Program-made: the position numbers and the translations under genes
In this document: in pieces, positions 32,156 to 42,823 of the stretch
Layout of the letters: every line of letters begins with the position of its first letter
Position numbering within the stretch: the stretch's first letter is position 1
Notes under the pieces: model-generated
What the model saw: only the letters and a program-made list of their open reading frames with translations
Databases searched by the model: none
Told to the model about the DNA's origin: nothing
NCBI GenBank assembly: GCA_950097015.1
Contig: CATNEN010000025.1
Location: forward strand, 4,441,001 to 4,505,000
Reading direction: 5' to 3'
DNA: 64,000 nt
Source: Macrostomum hystrix
Lineage: Eukaryota > Platyhelminthes > Macrostomidae

Positions 32156-33990
32156 ACTTGCGTTTGCTTCAATTTGTTTGATTTTTTGGCATTTTCCTTC
32201 GTACAAAAATGCCGCATTTCTACTGCTAATCATTGTAAATAGGGCTGGCTTCGAGTCGAGTCGTGCCTACGTGAGCTGTTCCTGTGACACTCTATGTATA
32301 TTGAGGGCCAGTAAGGCATGTTCGGCTGGACAGAACACGTGTCCAACTTAAGCCTAGTAGACCTCGCCGTCAAACTGGCTAGCGGCCTCTCCCTTCTCCT
32401 TCCGGAGCAGGCCCGTCGAGTCCGCGATTCTCTCTCCTGGAGCTCTTTCGAATATGCCAGAAACAACACAGAGCGGATCTATCCCAGTTGGGGTTTGCAG
32501 GAAGTATAGGGACAATGTTGACTGAGAATCAGAGCTCTGCACCCACCCCTCACCAGCTGGACGATTTTCGACGCGAGCAACTTTTCGAAACGAGAAACCG
32601 CGGCCGCGCCCGACCGAAGAGGCAACCAAAGGTTCATGGTTTGTCCTGGACAAACAGAGACACTGACGGGGGCCGGATTGATGATGCGTTGAGAAGTCGA
32701 GCAGCAGAAAGGAAGTGTGCCGTGCGGAATTCCCCCTCCATAATCTCAAGATTTTTCCGCTCATCCCTATATACGAATCTCAGGTCGATTGTTGGGATTT
32801 AAAATAAATCTGAGTCGAGCCTCTCGAGGCAAAACTATTCCGTTGCTATGGAGCTTTGAAAGTGGCTTGTGTCACACCTGAAATCGCTGATTGCGCGAGC
32901 CAGCGACTCCACTTTTAGTTGGAGGATAATTGCCGAGACGGGTAAAAAACTAGAGCGAATAGAAACATGAGAGAGGAGATTGTGCGCAGACAAATGAGGC
33001 AATCAAAAAGCCAGAATAAATGACAGGAAATGGGATAATTTTTGCATTCTATATAGCTGCATCCTGAGCTTTCTCTCTCTCAATTTTATACTTGTTCCCT
33101 CGCAGCAGAAAGCATCGGATGGGTCACCTTGCAATTTTGCCATCATCCTGCAGCATTCAGGAAAGACGGCAAATGCTTTGAGCGGAGCCAACACTGACAA
33201 ACTCATGTTGGACACGAGCCTCTCTATCAACTGTCCAGGAAATTTTCGGCTTCCCGGGACCATCAAATATATTGCGGGAGGAAATATTATCCGCATAGGG
33301 CCCGCTGAGACACACAAGGAAGCCTTGTGCCTACCTGTAATGCCACCTTTTGACAGATACGAACCCAGGCTGGTGGGGTGGTTTAGTCACTGAGACAAAG
33401 ACTGCCCTCAGGAAGACAGGCATATAACCTGTACGGGCACTGCCAGTGTGTTCGGGAAATGATCTGCCAGCTTCCTGCTCTGGAACTGCTCTCCTCTGAC
33501 AGACATGTCAAAATGTTTCTTCTCTATATATTATATATGGAAAAATTTGCTTGGATATTTTAAGCAGGGTTTTCAGTGCGCACCTGAGCTCGAATCCGCT
33601 TGTTCTAATGACGAAAATAGGCACAAAAGATAAAAGTGAAACTACACCGCCCTCTATAGATGGGTGAGTCAATTGTGGCTACGAGTACTTCCGTTCTCCC
33701 GCCCGACATTTTTCCAAGATTAAAGGCTTGCTGGACGGAAGAGAAATAGGATAAGCAGCCTTTCTTTACTCGAAGGAAGCCACCTTTGATCGAAAAAACC
33801 ACCCGGTGCCAATCTTCAACGGAAGACAGTGCTCTTGGGCGCGTGCAGACAAGCAATTTTTGAGTAGTTTTTTTGAGTCGGGTAGGCAAGATCAAAGTTG
33901 CGGATGTGACAAAAATCCAATTGTCTCTGTATGCATCAAATATGCTATCGTAAAAACAAAGCTTGACAACAAATAAAGACAAAAAAACTA
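32156..33990. other. Intergenic region, no gene recognised
   Basis: Several short overlapping frames on both strands, none with a recognisable fold, splice chain or composition of coding DNA. No RNA gene seen. Confidence 0.4.
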
Positions 33991-34275
33991 GAGTGAAGAG
34001 TGAAGGGATGAGAGGTAGAGTGAAGGGATGAGAGGTAGAGTGAAGGGATGAGAGGTAGAGTGAAGGGATGAGAGGTAGAGTGAAGGGATGAGAGGTAGAG
34101 TGAAGGGATGAGAGGTAGAGTGAAGGGATGAGAGGTAGAGTGAAGGGATGAGAGGTAGAGTGAAGGGATGAGAGGTAGAGTGAAGGGATGAGAGGTAGAG
34201 TGAAGGGATGAGAGGTAGAGTGAAGGGATGAGAGGTAGAGTGAAGGGATGAGAGGTAGAGTGAAGGGATGAGAGT
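33991..34275. repeat. 21-bp minisatellite, about 13 copies, almost perfect
   Basis: GATGAGAGGTAGAGTGAAGG(G) repeated with essentially no substitutions, which suggests recent expansion. Confidence 0.97.
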
Positions 34276-34645
34276 GAAGAGAAAAGAACTGGAGTCAGGT
34301 TATAATGGCAACAAAAACATTCGCTGATAGCAGAATGTCCAACAAAAAATATCGAACGGGGCATTCTTTCGCTCCCATGTCTTTATCCCTCGGTTCGGCG
34401 GCTAAGGAGGAAGGGAGCCAGGTTGTCGCGACAGTCCGGCTTGTTCTGGCGACATGTCTGCCCCTGGCATCAACGGGAAGATCAGCAACTGTCTGTTCTG
34501 CTTCAGCCCAGCTAGACAGAAGAGAATTGGGATCTGGGAGACAAAGGGGCCTTGCTGGAATCTGCAATACTGACTAGCTTTAGTTGGTTGTTGGATGTTG
34601 GTTTTTTTTAAATAATATGATGTATTGCGGGATGTCCTGACCATC
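34276..34645. other. Short intergenic stretch, nothing recognised
   Basis: Unique sequence; the frame at 34305-34577 has no recognisable protein features. Confidence 0.4.
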
Positions 34646-34649
34646 AGGA

Positions 34650-34715
34650 CCTGTTACCGATGCACAGTGAGATATACACTGTCGTCTGATGATGAGAAAG
34701 TTCATGCACATGTCC
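34650..34715 (+). mobile_element. SINE family A, degraded internal fragment
   Basis: CACAGTGAGATATACACTG and GATGATGAGAAAGT correspond to the central body of family A in plus orientation. It is cut by the minus-strand copy that follows. Confidence 0.5.
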
Positions 34716-34721
34716 ATTAAC

Positions 34722-35006
34722 AAATAATATTCACAGGAGGGTGAGTGGGCAATGGCACAACATTTGGTGACACTAGACTCGCCGCTATAGGATGCAATTC
34801 TGCCCTTCTCGTGTACTCCTGAGCACACACGCACACAGATACAGTACACAGGGGTGTACATCTGCCCGACTTTCTCATCGTCAGGCAGTGTACACTCACT
34901 GTGCCTTCTTCTACGCGGCTGTGCCCCAAATGAATGTGGCCTCGCCGCGGAATCGAGCTCAGGGACCTTGGTGCGAGAGGCAAACGCGTTGACCGCTCTG
35001 CCACTA
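34722..35006 (-). mobile_element. SINE family A, nearly complete
   Basis: AT-rich tail at about 34722, GGTGACACTAGACTCGCCG, TCTCATCGTCAGGCAGTGTA, then the head ending GACCGCTCTGCCACT. About 30 bp is deleted after CACTGTGCCTT. Confidence 0.8.
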
Positions 35007-35011
35007 GTCTC

Positions 35012-35112
35012 CCAGCTCTGGGAAACAATTTATGTCTTTTAGCAAGACACTATTGCTGGCCCCCTGTCCATGGACTGTACAGTTGTACACAGCCTTTGGA
35101 CAGTATATATGC
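35012..35112 (+). mobile_element. SINE family B, degraded fragment
   Basis: TTTTAGCAAGACACT and CTGTCCATGGACTGTACAG match the central and 3' parts of family B; the head and tail are missing. Confidence 0.55.
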
Positions 35113-36134
35113 CCTGCGGCTGTACTACTGACTGCAGTTCGATCGAATGACTTGAATTATAATGTTTGAGAGTCACTTTCAGTGCTGTCACAAGTGTATT
35201 TTAAAGCACTACAATGTGTTAATTCTAGCTTTCTTACTGGATACATCCAATGCTGCATAGAGCCTTCTCAGCGAATCATCTTGCTGATGGGCATTGTGAA
35301 GTGTACTCAGAGCCATCAGTACTATGGCTGCATTGTCAAGGCTGTTAAAAAAAACTGAACGTTAAATGCTTGCGCTTTTTGACAACAATGGCAAAGCAAT
35401 TAAGTCTCTGGGGCCATTTTAGGAGACTCAGAATCCACTTAGGAGTTCGCGTTATGGCCCTGTTGTATTTGGAAACAATCGGTTTAGATTGAGTAAGCTG
35501 GTACCACCAGTAAGCAGCAACACCATTTCACAGTTTATAACTAATAGTTTTATACTTGTGCCATTAGGGCCGACTAGTCCTTTGTTTGTCTCTGTGCAGG
35601 TACCGCCGACATTTTGGCTGCTCATTGTTTTTTGCTTTGTTCTACTGCAGTTCGTGGTTTAATTGCTTTTTTTTCAGACTGCCTGGAAGCAATGCAGGCT
35701 TGGAAATCTGTTTGGGATGTGATTTGGTGTCGTGAACTGTAATGCTTGACATGAGGAATACAATTCAGAAGGTACCAGTCAAGAAGGGCTAATGTTTCTA
35801 ATGATTTTGGCTGTGTCTAACGTTTTTAATGTTTTTGGCTGATTCAATTTGCGATTAAGTGTACTCGCAGTAGCACACAACATTTTTTGACGTTGAGAAA
35901 TTTTGAAGTTTTGGGTAGTTTTGGGTACTAGGACTACTTAATCAGCAGCAGTAGAAAAAATATGTGTCTTTGTATGAGGCTTGGCCATAGAACAATATAG
36001 ATTTAGACAAGCCTTCTACTTTTTTCGCCATTATTTGGCTCGTTTTCCGTCCTAATTGATTAAATTGTCCTCGCTTCGACAAAGTCAAACTCGTACGATA
36101 CAAACTGAATACCCTATGATTATATAGTCTATGG
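35113..36134. other. Intergenic spacer, nothing recognised
   Basis: AT-rich unique DNA without coding frames of note. Confidence 0.5.
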
Positions 36135-36924
36135 CAGGGGTCGGCAAACTCCGGCCCGCGGGCCAGATGCGCCCACCGAAGCTCCCAAATCCGGCCCGTT
36201 GCCCATTCCGAGACCTACAGTATCCTGTCTCATCTCTCCCCTGTCAGATCTCTCCCCTGTCTCATCGCTCCCCTGTCCCCTGTGTCCTTTCTCTCCCGTG
36301 TCTCATCTCTCACGTGTCTCATCTCTCCCCTGTCCCCATCTCTCCCCTGTCTCATCTCACCCCTGTCTCATCTCTCCCGTGTCTCGTCTCTCCTGTGTCT
36401 CATCTCTCCCCTGTCTCATCGCTCCCCTGTCCCCTGTGTCCTTTCTCTCCCGTGTCTCATCTCTCACGTGTCTCATCTCTCCCCTGTCCCCTGTGTCCTT
36501 TCTCTCCCGTATCTCATCTCTCCCCTGTCTCAACTCTCCCGCGTCTCATCTCTCCCGTGTCTCATCTCTCCCGTGTCTCATCTCTCCCCTGTCTCAACTC
36601 TCGCGCGTCTCATCTCTCCCGTGTCTCATCTCTCCCGTGTCTCATCTCTCCCGTCTCATCTCTCCAGTGTCTCGTCTCTTCCCTGTCCCCATCTCTCCCC
36701 TGTCTCATCTCACCCCTGTCTCATCTCTCCCGTGTCTCGTCTCTCCTGTGTCTCATCTCTCCCCTGTCTCATCTCTCCCGTGTCTCATCTCTCCTGTGTC
36801 TCATCTCTCCCGTGTCTCATCTCTCCCGTGTCTAATCTCTTCATTGTCTCATATTTTTACAGTCAATGCGGCCCGCTGTCGTCTTTTAGGTTCTCTATTT
36901 GGCTAATAAGTTTGCCGACCCCAG
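36135..36924 (+). mobile_element. hAT-type MITE with internal minisatellite
   Basis: 5' terminus CAGGGGTCGGCAAACTCCGG followed by CCCGCGGGCC; 3' terminus AAGTTTGCCGACCCCAG, the inverse with one mismatch (16-bp terminal inverted repeat). The start closely resembles recalled Charlie-type hAT termini. The interior 36229-36858 is the pyrimidine-rich repeat also seen at 4826-6776. No transposase. An 8-bp target duplication was not found at these exact ends; TAGTCTATGG does flank the copy at 36125-36134 and again at 36941-36950. Confidence 0.75.
36229..36858. repeat. 16-bp-type minisatellite inside the MITE
   Basis: Irregular copies of TGTCTCATCTCTCCC(C/G) with interspersed CCTGTGTCCTTTCTCTCCCG blocks. 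Far less homogeneous than 4826-6250, so probably older or not recently amplified. Confidence 0.9.
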
Positions 36925-36995
36925 TTTGTTATTGTCGTCGTAGTCTATGGTAGAAAGTCCGATAAGAATAAACATTAATAGCCGACATATGGTTA

Positions 36996-37220
36996 CATAA
37001 TGAAATTTTGTGAGCAGAAATATTAAACTTATTTTGATGGTTTTTGCCACCAGCCACCACGACGACAATTGTTGAATCTTTGTGATTCTGGAAGATGCTG
37101 ATTAATCGGATATAGCGGAAAATTTTAGGCCATGTTCTGAATTTTCATGGCGATCGGTTAAATAGTTTGGGAGTTACAGAGAAAAAAAAATTGTGGCTAA
37201 TTGAAATACCCCCTTGGTAT
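36996..37220 (+). repeat. Dispersed repeat, longer copy
   Basis: Contains ATGAAATTTTGTGAGCAGAA and, 120 bases later, CGATCGGTTAAATAGTTTGG and TTGAAATACCCC, the same blocks in the same order as 7420-7525. It lies directly between the MITE and the hairpin. Confidence 0.55.
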
Positions 37221-37236
37221 TTTTACTGTTAATTAG

Positions 37237-37546
37237 TATTTCTTTTCTCAACCTATCTCAGCCTACGAGCATCCGAACTCAGCTACCCCTAGAAATCAAT
37301 GGTGGCAAAGATGGGGGTTTGGCCCATAGACTGTCTCTTCGTGACAACCAAACTCAGCAGTGAGCAACCAAACTCAGCCATATGCGTTTTCCCTTGCCTA
37401 GCAGACCATATTTTGTTGCTCACTGCTGAGTTTGATTGTCACGAAGAGACAGTCTATGGGCCAAACCCCCATCTTTGCCACCATTGATTTCTATGGGTGG
37501 CTGAGATTGGATGCTCGTAAGCTGAGATAGGTTAAGAAAAGGAATA
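37237..37546. repeat. Long hairpin: 132-bp inverted repeat arms, 46-nt loop
   Basis: Arms 37237-37368 and 37415-37546 pair without gaps; by hand count 8 mismatches in 132 (94% identity), with a 58-bp perfect block centred on GGGGGTTTGGCCCATAGACT. A transcript from either strand would fold into a long double-stranded RNA. Confidence 0.93.
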
Positions 37547-37947
37547 CATCCAGGCTGCTAATAGTATTTTTCTTGCATAGATGTCTATGGCCACTCGTGG
37601 CCTGACAACTTACGCAGTCAAACACGGACTACATGTATTGAACCCAATTTCTTCATGCGAATGAAACAGCTCGTAAAGCTGCTTAGATGCTTATAGAAAA
37701 AAACATTAAGCAGACAAAGTGCTGTAAGCATCAGTTTTTACCATAGAGCTATCCCTAAGACTTCACACAGTAATCTGGCAAGATTTTAACTTGCAAATAT
37801 ACATCGGCTTGAAATTTTAACCATAGACAAGACTGTTCACAAAGAATCTAAATCTTCTCTCTTCTCACTTCTTGTGCTTCGATCCCATGTTAAATTTCTA
37901 GGCTAGAAGTTTAGCTACGAGCGCGTATATGCATTTACAAAGAATCA
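37547..37947. other. 5' flank of the hedgehog acyltransferase gene
   Basis: AT-rich with several CCATAGAC/GTCTATGG strings that recur through the window. No clear promoter element. Confidence 0.4.
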
Positions 37948-40609
37948 ATGAGTTGCCACGCTTCTACACTTGTTAAATCCTCCGGCGATCGAGAAGAGGC
38001 CAAACAGATCATGAAAGAATCAGCGGCTGCAGAGATCGATCAGGTCCCCAGCTGTGCTGGTCGATGTGAGACTGTGCTCTATGCTGTCGTCTTCGCAGCC
38101 GCCTTCGTGTATTCGGCGAATGACTTCTACTGGGAGATTGGGAGACAGCCTCAGAAGCGTGAGTTGATATCAATCTTTGGAGCCGAGCACATTTGAGTAT
38201 CGGATGATGAATACGAACCTGCCTACCACAACGCTTCGACGTGACTTTATTACTCCATTTTAATTGCAGATATCCCGATTGTACTTACTGAATCCAGGAT
38301 GGCTTACAGAATGGACTGTGAGTTCTCTGCCATCGTTATTCTATACTTTCGAATCATGATCTTGAAAATTAGCATAGTAACTATCTTTAGTCGTTAAGTG
38401 GTTTGGAGTGAGACAGAGAGTAGCACTGCCAGACAAAAGCTTTGCCCTTTTAAAAGAAATGTTTTAGCAATTAAATTTTATCAGCCCTCTCCATTTATCG
38501 ACAGGAATCGACTGAAGAAAGTGAAGAATCTATTTTGATAAAATACAGCAATAATTTCTTTGCTATGAGCATCGTGTTCCTATTGGTCAGCCGTGCGTCG
38601 ATACGGTTGCTACCCAGATCGGTGAGCGCCTATTAAGCGATCATATCTGTGCAGGAGAGGACTTAATATTATTATAGCAAAAGGGTGTGTTAGCATTGGC
38701 ACATCCTTTGGTGACAATGGACCCCGAGCCAGCGGGGAGGCAATTCTGCCTATTCCCCTGACTCCTGAGCACACACGAACACAGCTAGACCTGGCTTTCT
38801 CATTGTCAGGCAGTGTACTACGCCTTGGAGGTTGGCCCTCGTGTGCGCAGACTGCACGACCAGCCCTCTCTGCGGCTGCGCCCCCAAATGAATGCGGCCT
38901 CGCCTAGGAATCGAGCTCGGGGACCTTGGTGTTTGAGACAGAGCCATCCATGCTGACGAAAGTCGACGGAATGCTTGACAAATCACTGCGATACTCTAGA
39001 GACTGATAGTAGGTCGAAATTTGTATTTCGAAGACTAAGCTAATAAATATAAAGTCACAAACTGTAATTATAGTATTTCATTAAAATTAAATACGCACCT
39101 GGGCCAATCATCAGTAGTTTTTCATAATTTTCATTTTCATAGTTTTATTAAACTGCAGACTCACTACCTGATCACTGGAGGTTACACACTGGCCCTGACT
39201 GCTGCTATAACTGGACCCAGGGCGATGGTTTACATGCTACTGCTTCATTGCGGTGCAGTCATCATGGGATATTTCTCCCTCATTGGCGTCTGGCTACTAG
39301 TCTTGTGTGCAATGATCCTGCACAACAATCAATCAGAACGGTTGCTAAACATCTTTCTGAATATGAATGTCGATCAGACGTACTATTTCTATCCGATCAT
39401 TGGCTATCTGTACTGTCGGTCCATCTCAGCCGGTCACAGTCTCAACAAGATGCTGCGGCAGCAGAGACAGGAGACTCCGAACGAGGCTCCGAGTAGTCTG
39501 CTCAGCTTTCTCCGCCTCCACCTGCCGCGTGCCGTCGCCTACGGATTCTACATGCCCTGGCACTTCGCCGGTCCGATCCTCACGTTTTCCGAGTTCTGTC
39601 GGGAGGCCGAGAAAGCTGACAGACTTGCGTGGGACCGGAAGCTGGTGCTGCGTCTGCTGTGGAGAGCAGCTCGCTTGCTGTTGTGGTTGCTGCTCGTTCA
39701 GGCGCTGCACCACTTCCTTCCAGTCGGAGCGTTTCTCAGCAGCATTCAAAACCTCGACGCTGTACCCTACAACCAACTTGTGTTCGCTATGTACCTGTAC
39801 GGCCACAACTTCATGCTGCTGCACGTGCAGTTGTACGGATGGCCGGGACTCGTAGCCAGGATTGACGGACTCGAGCTGCCGCACTGGCCAGACTGCGTCA
39901 GCCGCGTCTACACCTACAGGCAGATGTGGCGAGTGTTCGACAGAGGACTCGCCGCATTCATGCACGAACACATCTACATCCCCATGGGAGGCAGCCGTCG
40001 AGGTCTCGTCAGGCAGGTGTCCGCTGTGATAGCCAGTTTCGCTTTCGTCTCGGTCTACCACGGCGATACGTACGGCATGCGGGTGTGGGCAGCGTTGAAT
40101 GCCCTACAGCTGCTCATGGAGAGGATGGTCTGCGCTCTGTACAGGGCAAAGCTCAAGGATTGGCTGGTGAGCGTTTTAGTTCTTCTATTTGATAAAGGCG
40201 ACGGTTTAGACGGTTTATAAGAAAGCATATATTTTTTTCTTATTCAGAGCAGATTTTTGCCTCCGAAGATTCACCAACGTCTGATTGCGTACATTGTTGG
40301 ATGCAACCTCATAATTACATCCAGCTTTATCTTCGTTTTCTTCTTAAACGGAGCTCATGCATTATTGCTAGTTGTGGAGATTTTGAAACCTGTGTGTTTA
40401 TACAGTAAGTTTAATACATTTATTTTGCAAAATTCGGTTAAAAAATTCTACTAGCTGAAAAATATATTTGTCTCTTATTAACGTGCACATCAAATCCAGG
40501 GCCATGGTGGTATCTTCTGCTGACTTTGGCCTTGTCCTACTGCAGCGTTCAGATTTCACTGTTCTATGAGAGCGCAACGGAGTGCAAAACGAAAACTAAG
40601 ATAGCCTAA
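37948..40609 (+). CDS. HHAT: Protein-cysteine N-palmitoyltransferase (hedgehog acyltransferase), MBOAT family
   Basis: Join 37948-38158, 38270-38317, 38485-38621, 39159-40166, 40239-40404, 40500-40609: 1680 nt, 559 aa, every junction GT-AG and in phase. It attaches palmitate to the N-terminal Cys of Hedgehog ligands in the ER membrane. Exon 4 (residues 133-468) carries most of the family signature: FAGPILTFSEF, MWRVFDRGL, IYIPMGGS and FAFVSVYHGD. The two catalytic residues align: Asp393 and His433, exactly 40 residues apart as Asp339 and His379 in human HHAT. The C-terminal exons match the last helices (PWWYLLLTLALSYCSV). About 11 hydrophobic segments. The second exon is only 48 nt. Intron 3 holds a minus-strand SINE A. 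HHATL and Drosophila rasp are relatives; the intact Asp/His pair favours an active HHAT/rasp orthologue. Confidence 0.93.
38684..38934 (-). mobile_element. SINE family A in HHAT intron 3
   Basis: TTTGGTGACAATGGACCCCG, TCATTGTCAGGCAGTGTAC and GGAATCGAGCTCGGGGACC identify body and B-box on the minus strand. The 5' head is truncated and the copy carries more substitutions than most. Confidence 0.8.
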
Positions 40610-40796
40610 ATTTAATATTACTATAGTCTGCAGACGAAGCGAAACGGAAGGCAATGTGGCATTATTCTGTTTAGATTGAAATTCAGTTACATAGTTTTAC
40701 TTCTGCCTGCATTTTTTCTCTTTTAATGTTTGACTTTGCTCGACAAGTGCACGAATTTTTCGCGATAGTTGCGCACTACTGTTATGTCTGATGTAA

Positions 40797-40802
40797 AATA
40801 AA
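40797..40802 (+). promoter_or_regulatory. poly(A) signal AATAAA of HHAT
   Basis: AATAAA about 190 bases after the stop codon TAA (40607-40609), in AT-rich sequence. Confidence 0.55.
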
Positions 40803-42246
40803 AATTATATAAAAAACTAAAAATTAAATGATCTGAAATTTAAAATCTTAATCGTTAACGCTGAATATTTAACGATTTGTGCAACTCACTCAGTTATTTA
40901 CTGGGACAATTTATTTTATTAAGATTAATAAAAAAGAAAATATACGATAACAGAATATAAATTAGGCATCGTTTTTGTTTTTCTACTTAAACTGTTTCGT
41001 TGCAAAATTTAACATATAATCATAAAAGGACTGATTTTAAAAAGACTTTAAAAAGACTGTTAAATTACAAATTTAAAAGTTTTGAAATCGATATTTGATG
41101 TTAATCAAAGACAGTTTTTTATATTTTAATAGTTGTTTAAGATAGATGTTTGGGATTGCTTGGCATTGTACGAAATTTGTGACCTACGTAATAAAGCAGT
41201 GGCTAATAATTTACTAATAATAATTAATATTCATTCACAACTTATGTAATTATTATAATCTAGGACCATATTAGCTATTGTACTTTTGTAATAAGTAAAG
41301 TTATTGTCTCTTTAAACGGTTTTAGATTGATATTATATATCCAATTTGTCCTGTTGTTGTCACTGTCGTGAATTCGTTAAATATTTAGGCTATAAAAAAA
41401 GGCAGAGCATATTCCCACGGTCCCATGCCGATAATTTCAATTTTATCCACACGGATCCGTGCCGATAATTTTCTGCTTATCCACACGGCAGCTTGTATAA
41501 ATAGGTCTACAACTCTTTATATATGCCGTGCCGTTAATTTCAATTGTATCCACACGGTTCTGTTCTTTGAAACGAGGCCCTTTCAGATTTGAACGTTTTG
41601 TTGAACCCTCGAGCCAATAGATCGACAAAGTTGCCAGTGTGTTACGACAGTGTTCTACATTTCGACCTACACATTAATTAACCGACATTAATGTCATCCT
41701 CTTTAATTATTTTAATAACAACTTACTAAATCTTTTGTCATCGTTACGTGTTTTCATTCGAATTGTATTGACTTAAAAAGTAAAAAGTCTATCAAAGAAA
41801 ATCATACGAGTCAACCAGCAGAATTCTAGTCAGCACCAAACTCGTCACACATTATACATCATTGTTATTCTTTTACACTATTCATTGATAGTGTACACTA
41901 TACACTATACTCTGAAGCAAAAGCCTTATGCTCAGAGACGAATTAGAATAGGTAGGGACTTGAAAGTAGACCCATTCATACAAGCTGCCGTGTGGATAAG
42001 CAGAAAATTATTGGCACGGGACCGTGGGAATAAGCACTTCCATAAAAAAAGGCTTATGTGCCCTATCTGACTTTTTTGGTCTGTTACATTTTTACTAAGT
42101 TTGACAGTAAGTTTGAGTTGTGTTTGTATTGCACTTAAGCTTAAAACAAAAGTTTAATAAATGATTATATACCAATTTTTTTTATATTTTAGTTCTTTAA
42201 ATAGGGGCCTATGTGAATTTCAAGAAGAAAAATAATGTACAGTAAG
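40803..42246. other. AT-rich intergenic region with a divergent inverted repeat
   Basis: Mostly AT-rich unique DNA. About 41391-41503 and 41960-42062 are inverted relative to each other (shared GATAATTTTCTGCTTATCCA, CACGGCAGCTTGTAT). The left arm contains three tandem versions of a CCGATAATTT...ATCCACACGG block. Confidence 0.5.
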
Positions 42247-42440
42247 GCTTAAACAAACCTCCAGCCTATGGGCCAGATACAACCCTTAAAGCTCAAAAAT
42301 CTAGCTCCCTTTTAACATATATTCATAGGTCTACTCTGCTCTGCCTCATCTCCAGTGAAATTGGAGCTAGCTAGGAAGTAACAACTGTCTAATGTCTCAT
42401 CTCTCCCCAGTCTCATCTCTTCCCTGTCCTATCTCCCAAT
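42247..42440 (+). mobile_element. Degraded copy of the minisatellite-bearing MITE
   Basis: AACCTCCAGCCTATGGGCCA ... AAGCTCAAAAATC follows the order of the 5' end at 36135 (AACTCCGGCCCGCGGGCCA ... AAGCTCCCAAATC). 42390-42440 holds three or four decayed TCTCATCTCTCCCC units. The 3' terminus is not visible. Confidence 0.5.
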
Positions 42441-42823
42441 TTCTCACCTCACTTGACACTTTTTGTCTTAATTCTTCTATCTGAACTATAAAATTCATTG
42501 CAATAACCATTCTAGCCTCCTATGAGTGAGTCATTGGGAGTGAAGGACTCTAATTAGTTAATATGATCCACAAAGTTAAACTAATTTATTCAACTTATCT
42601 AGTGTCAAACATGAATATTAAAAAGTTTATATACAGCTAAAAATGTAAATATTAGTAACAAAATAAGCAGTTTTTAATTAGTAAATTTTTTTTCAAGTTT
42701 ACTTTTAAGCAAACTTTTTAAACATAATTTACAAATGAAAACTTCAATTTTCTGCTTAATTTCAGTATTGTGATGCAATAAGTGAGTGACAAGCGCTATC
42801 TTTGTTTTCCAGTGGTCACTGAA

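Noticed and set aside
32354-32764. 136-residue minus-strand frame
   Set aside because: Composition and overlap with plus-strand frames look random; no recognisable motif.
36125-36950. TAGTCTATGG flanks as the target-site duplication of the MITE
   Set aside because: It is 10 bp, not the 8 bp of hAT, and lies 16 bases beyond the 3' terminal repeat; GTCTATGG is common throughout the window.
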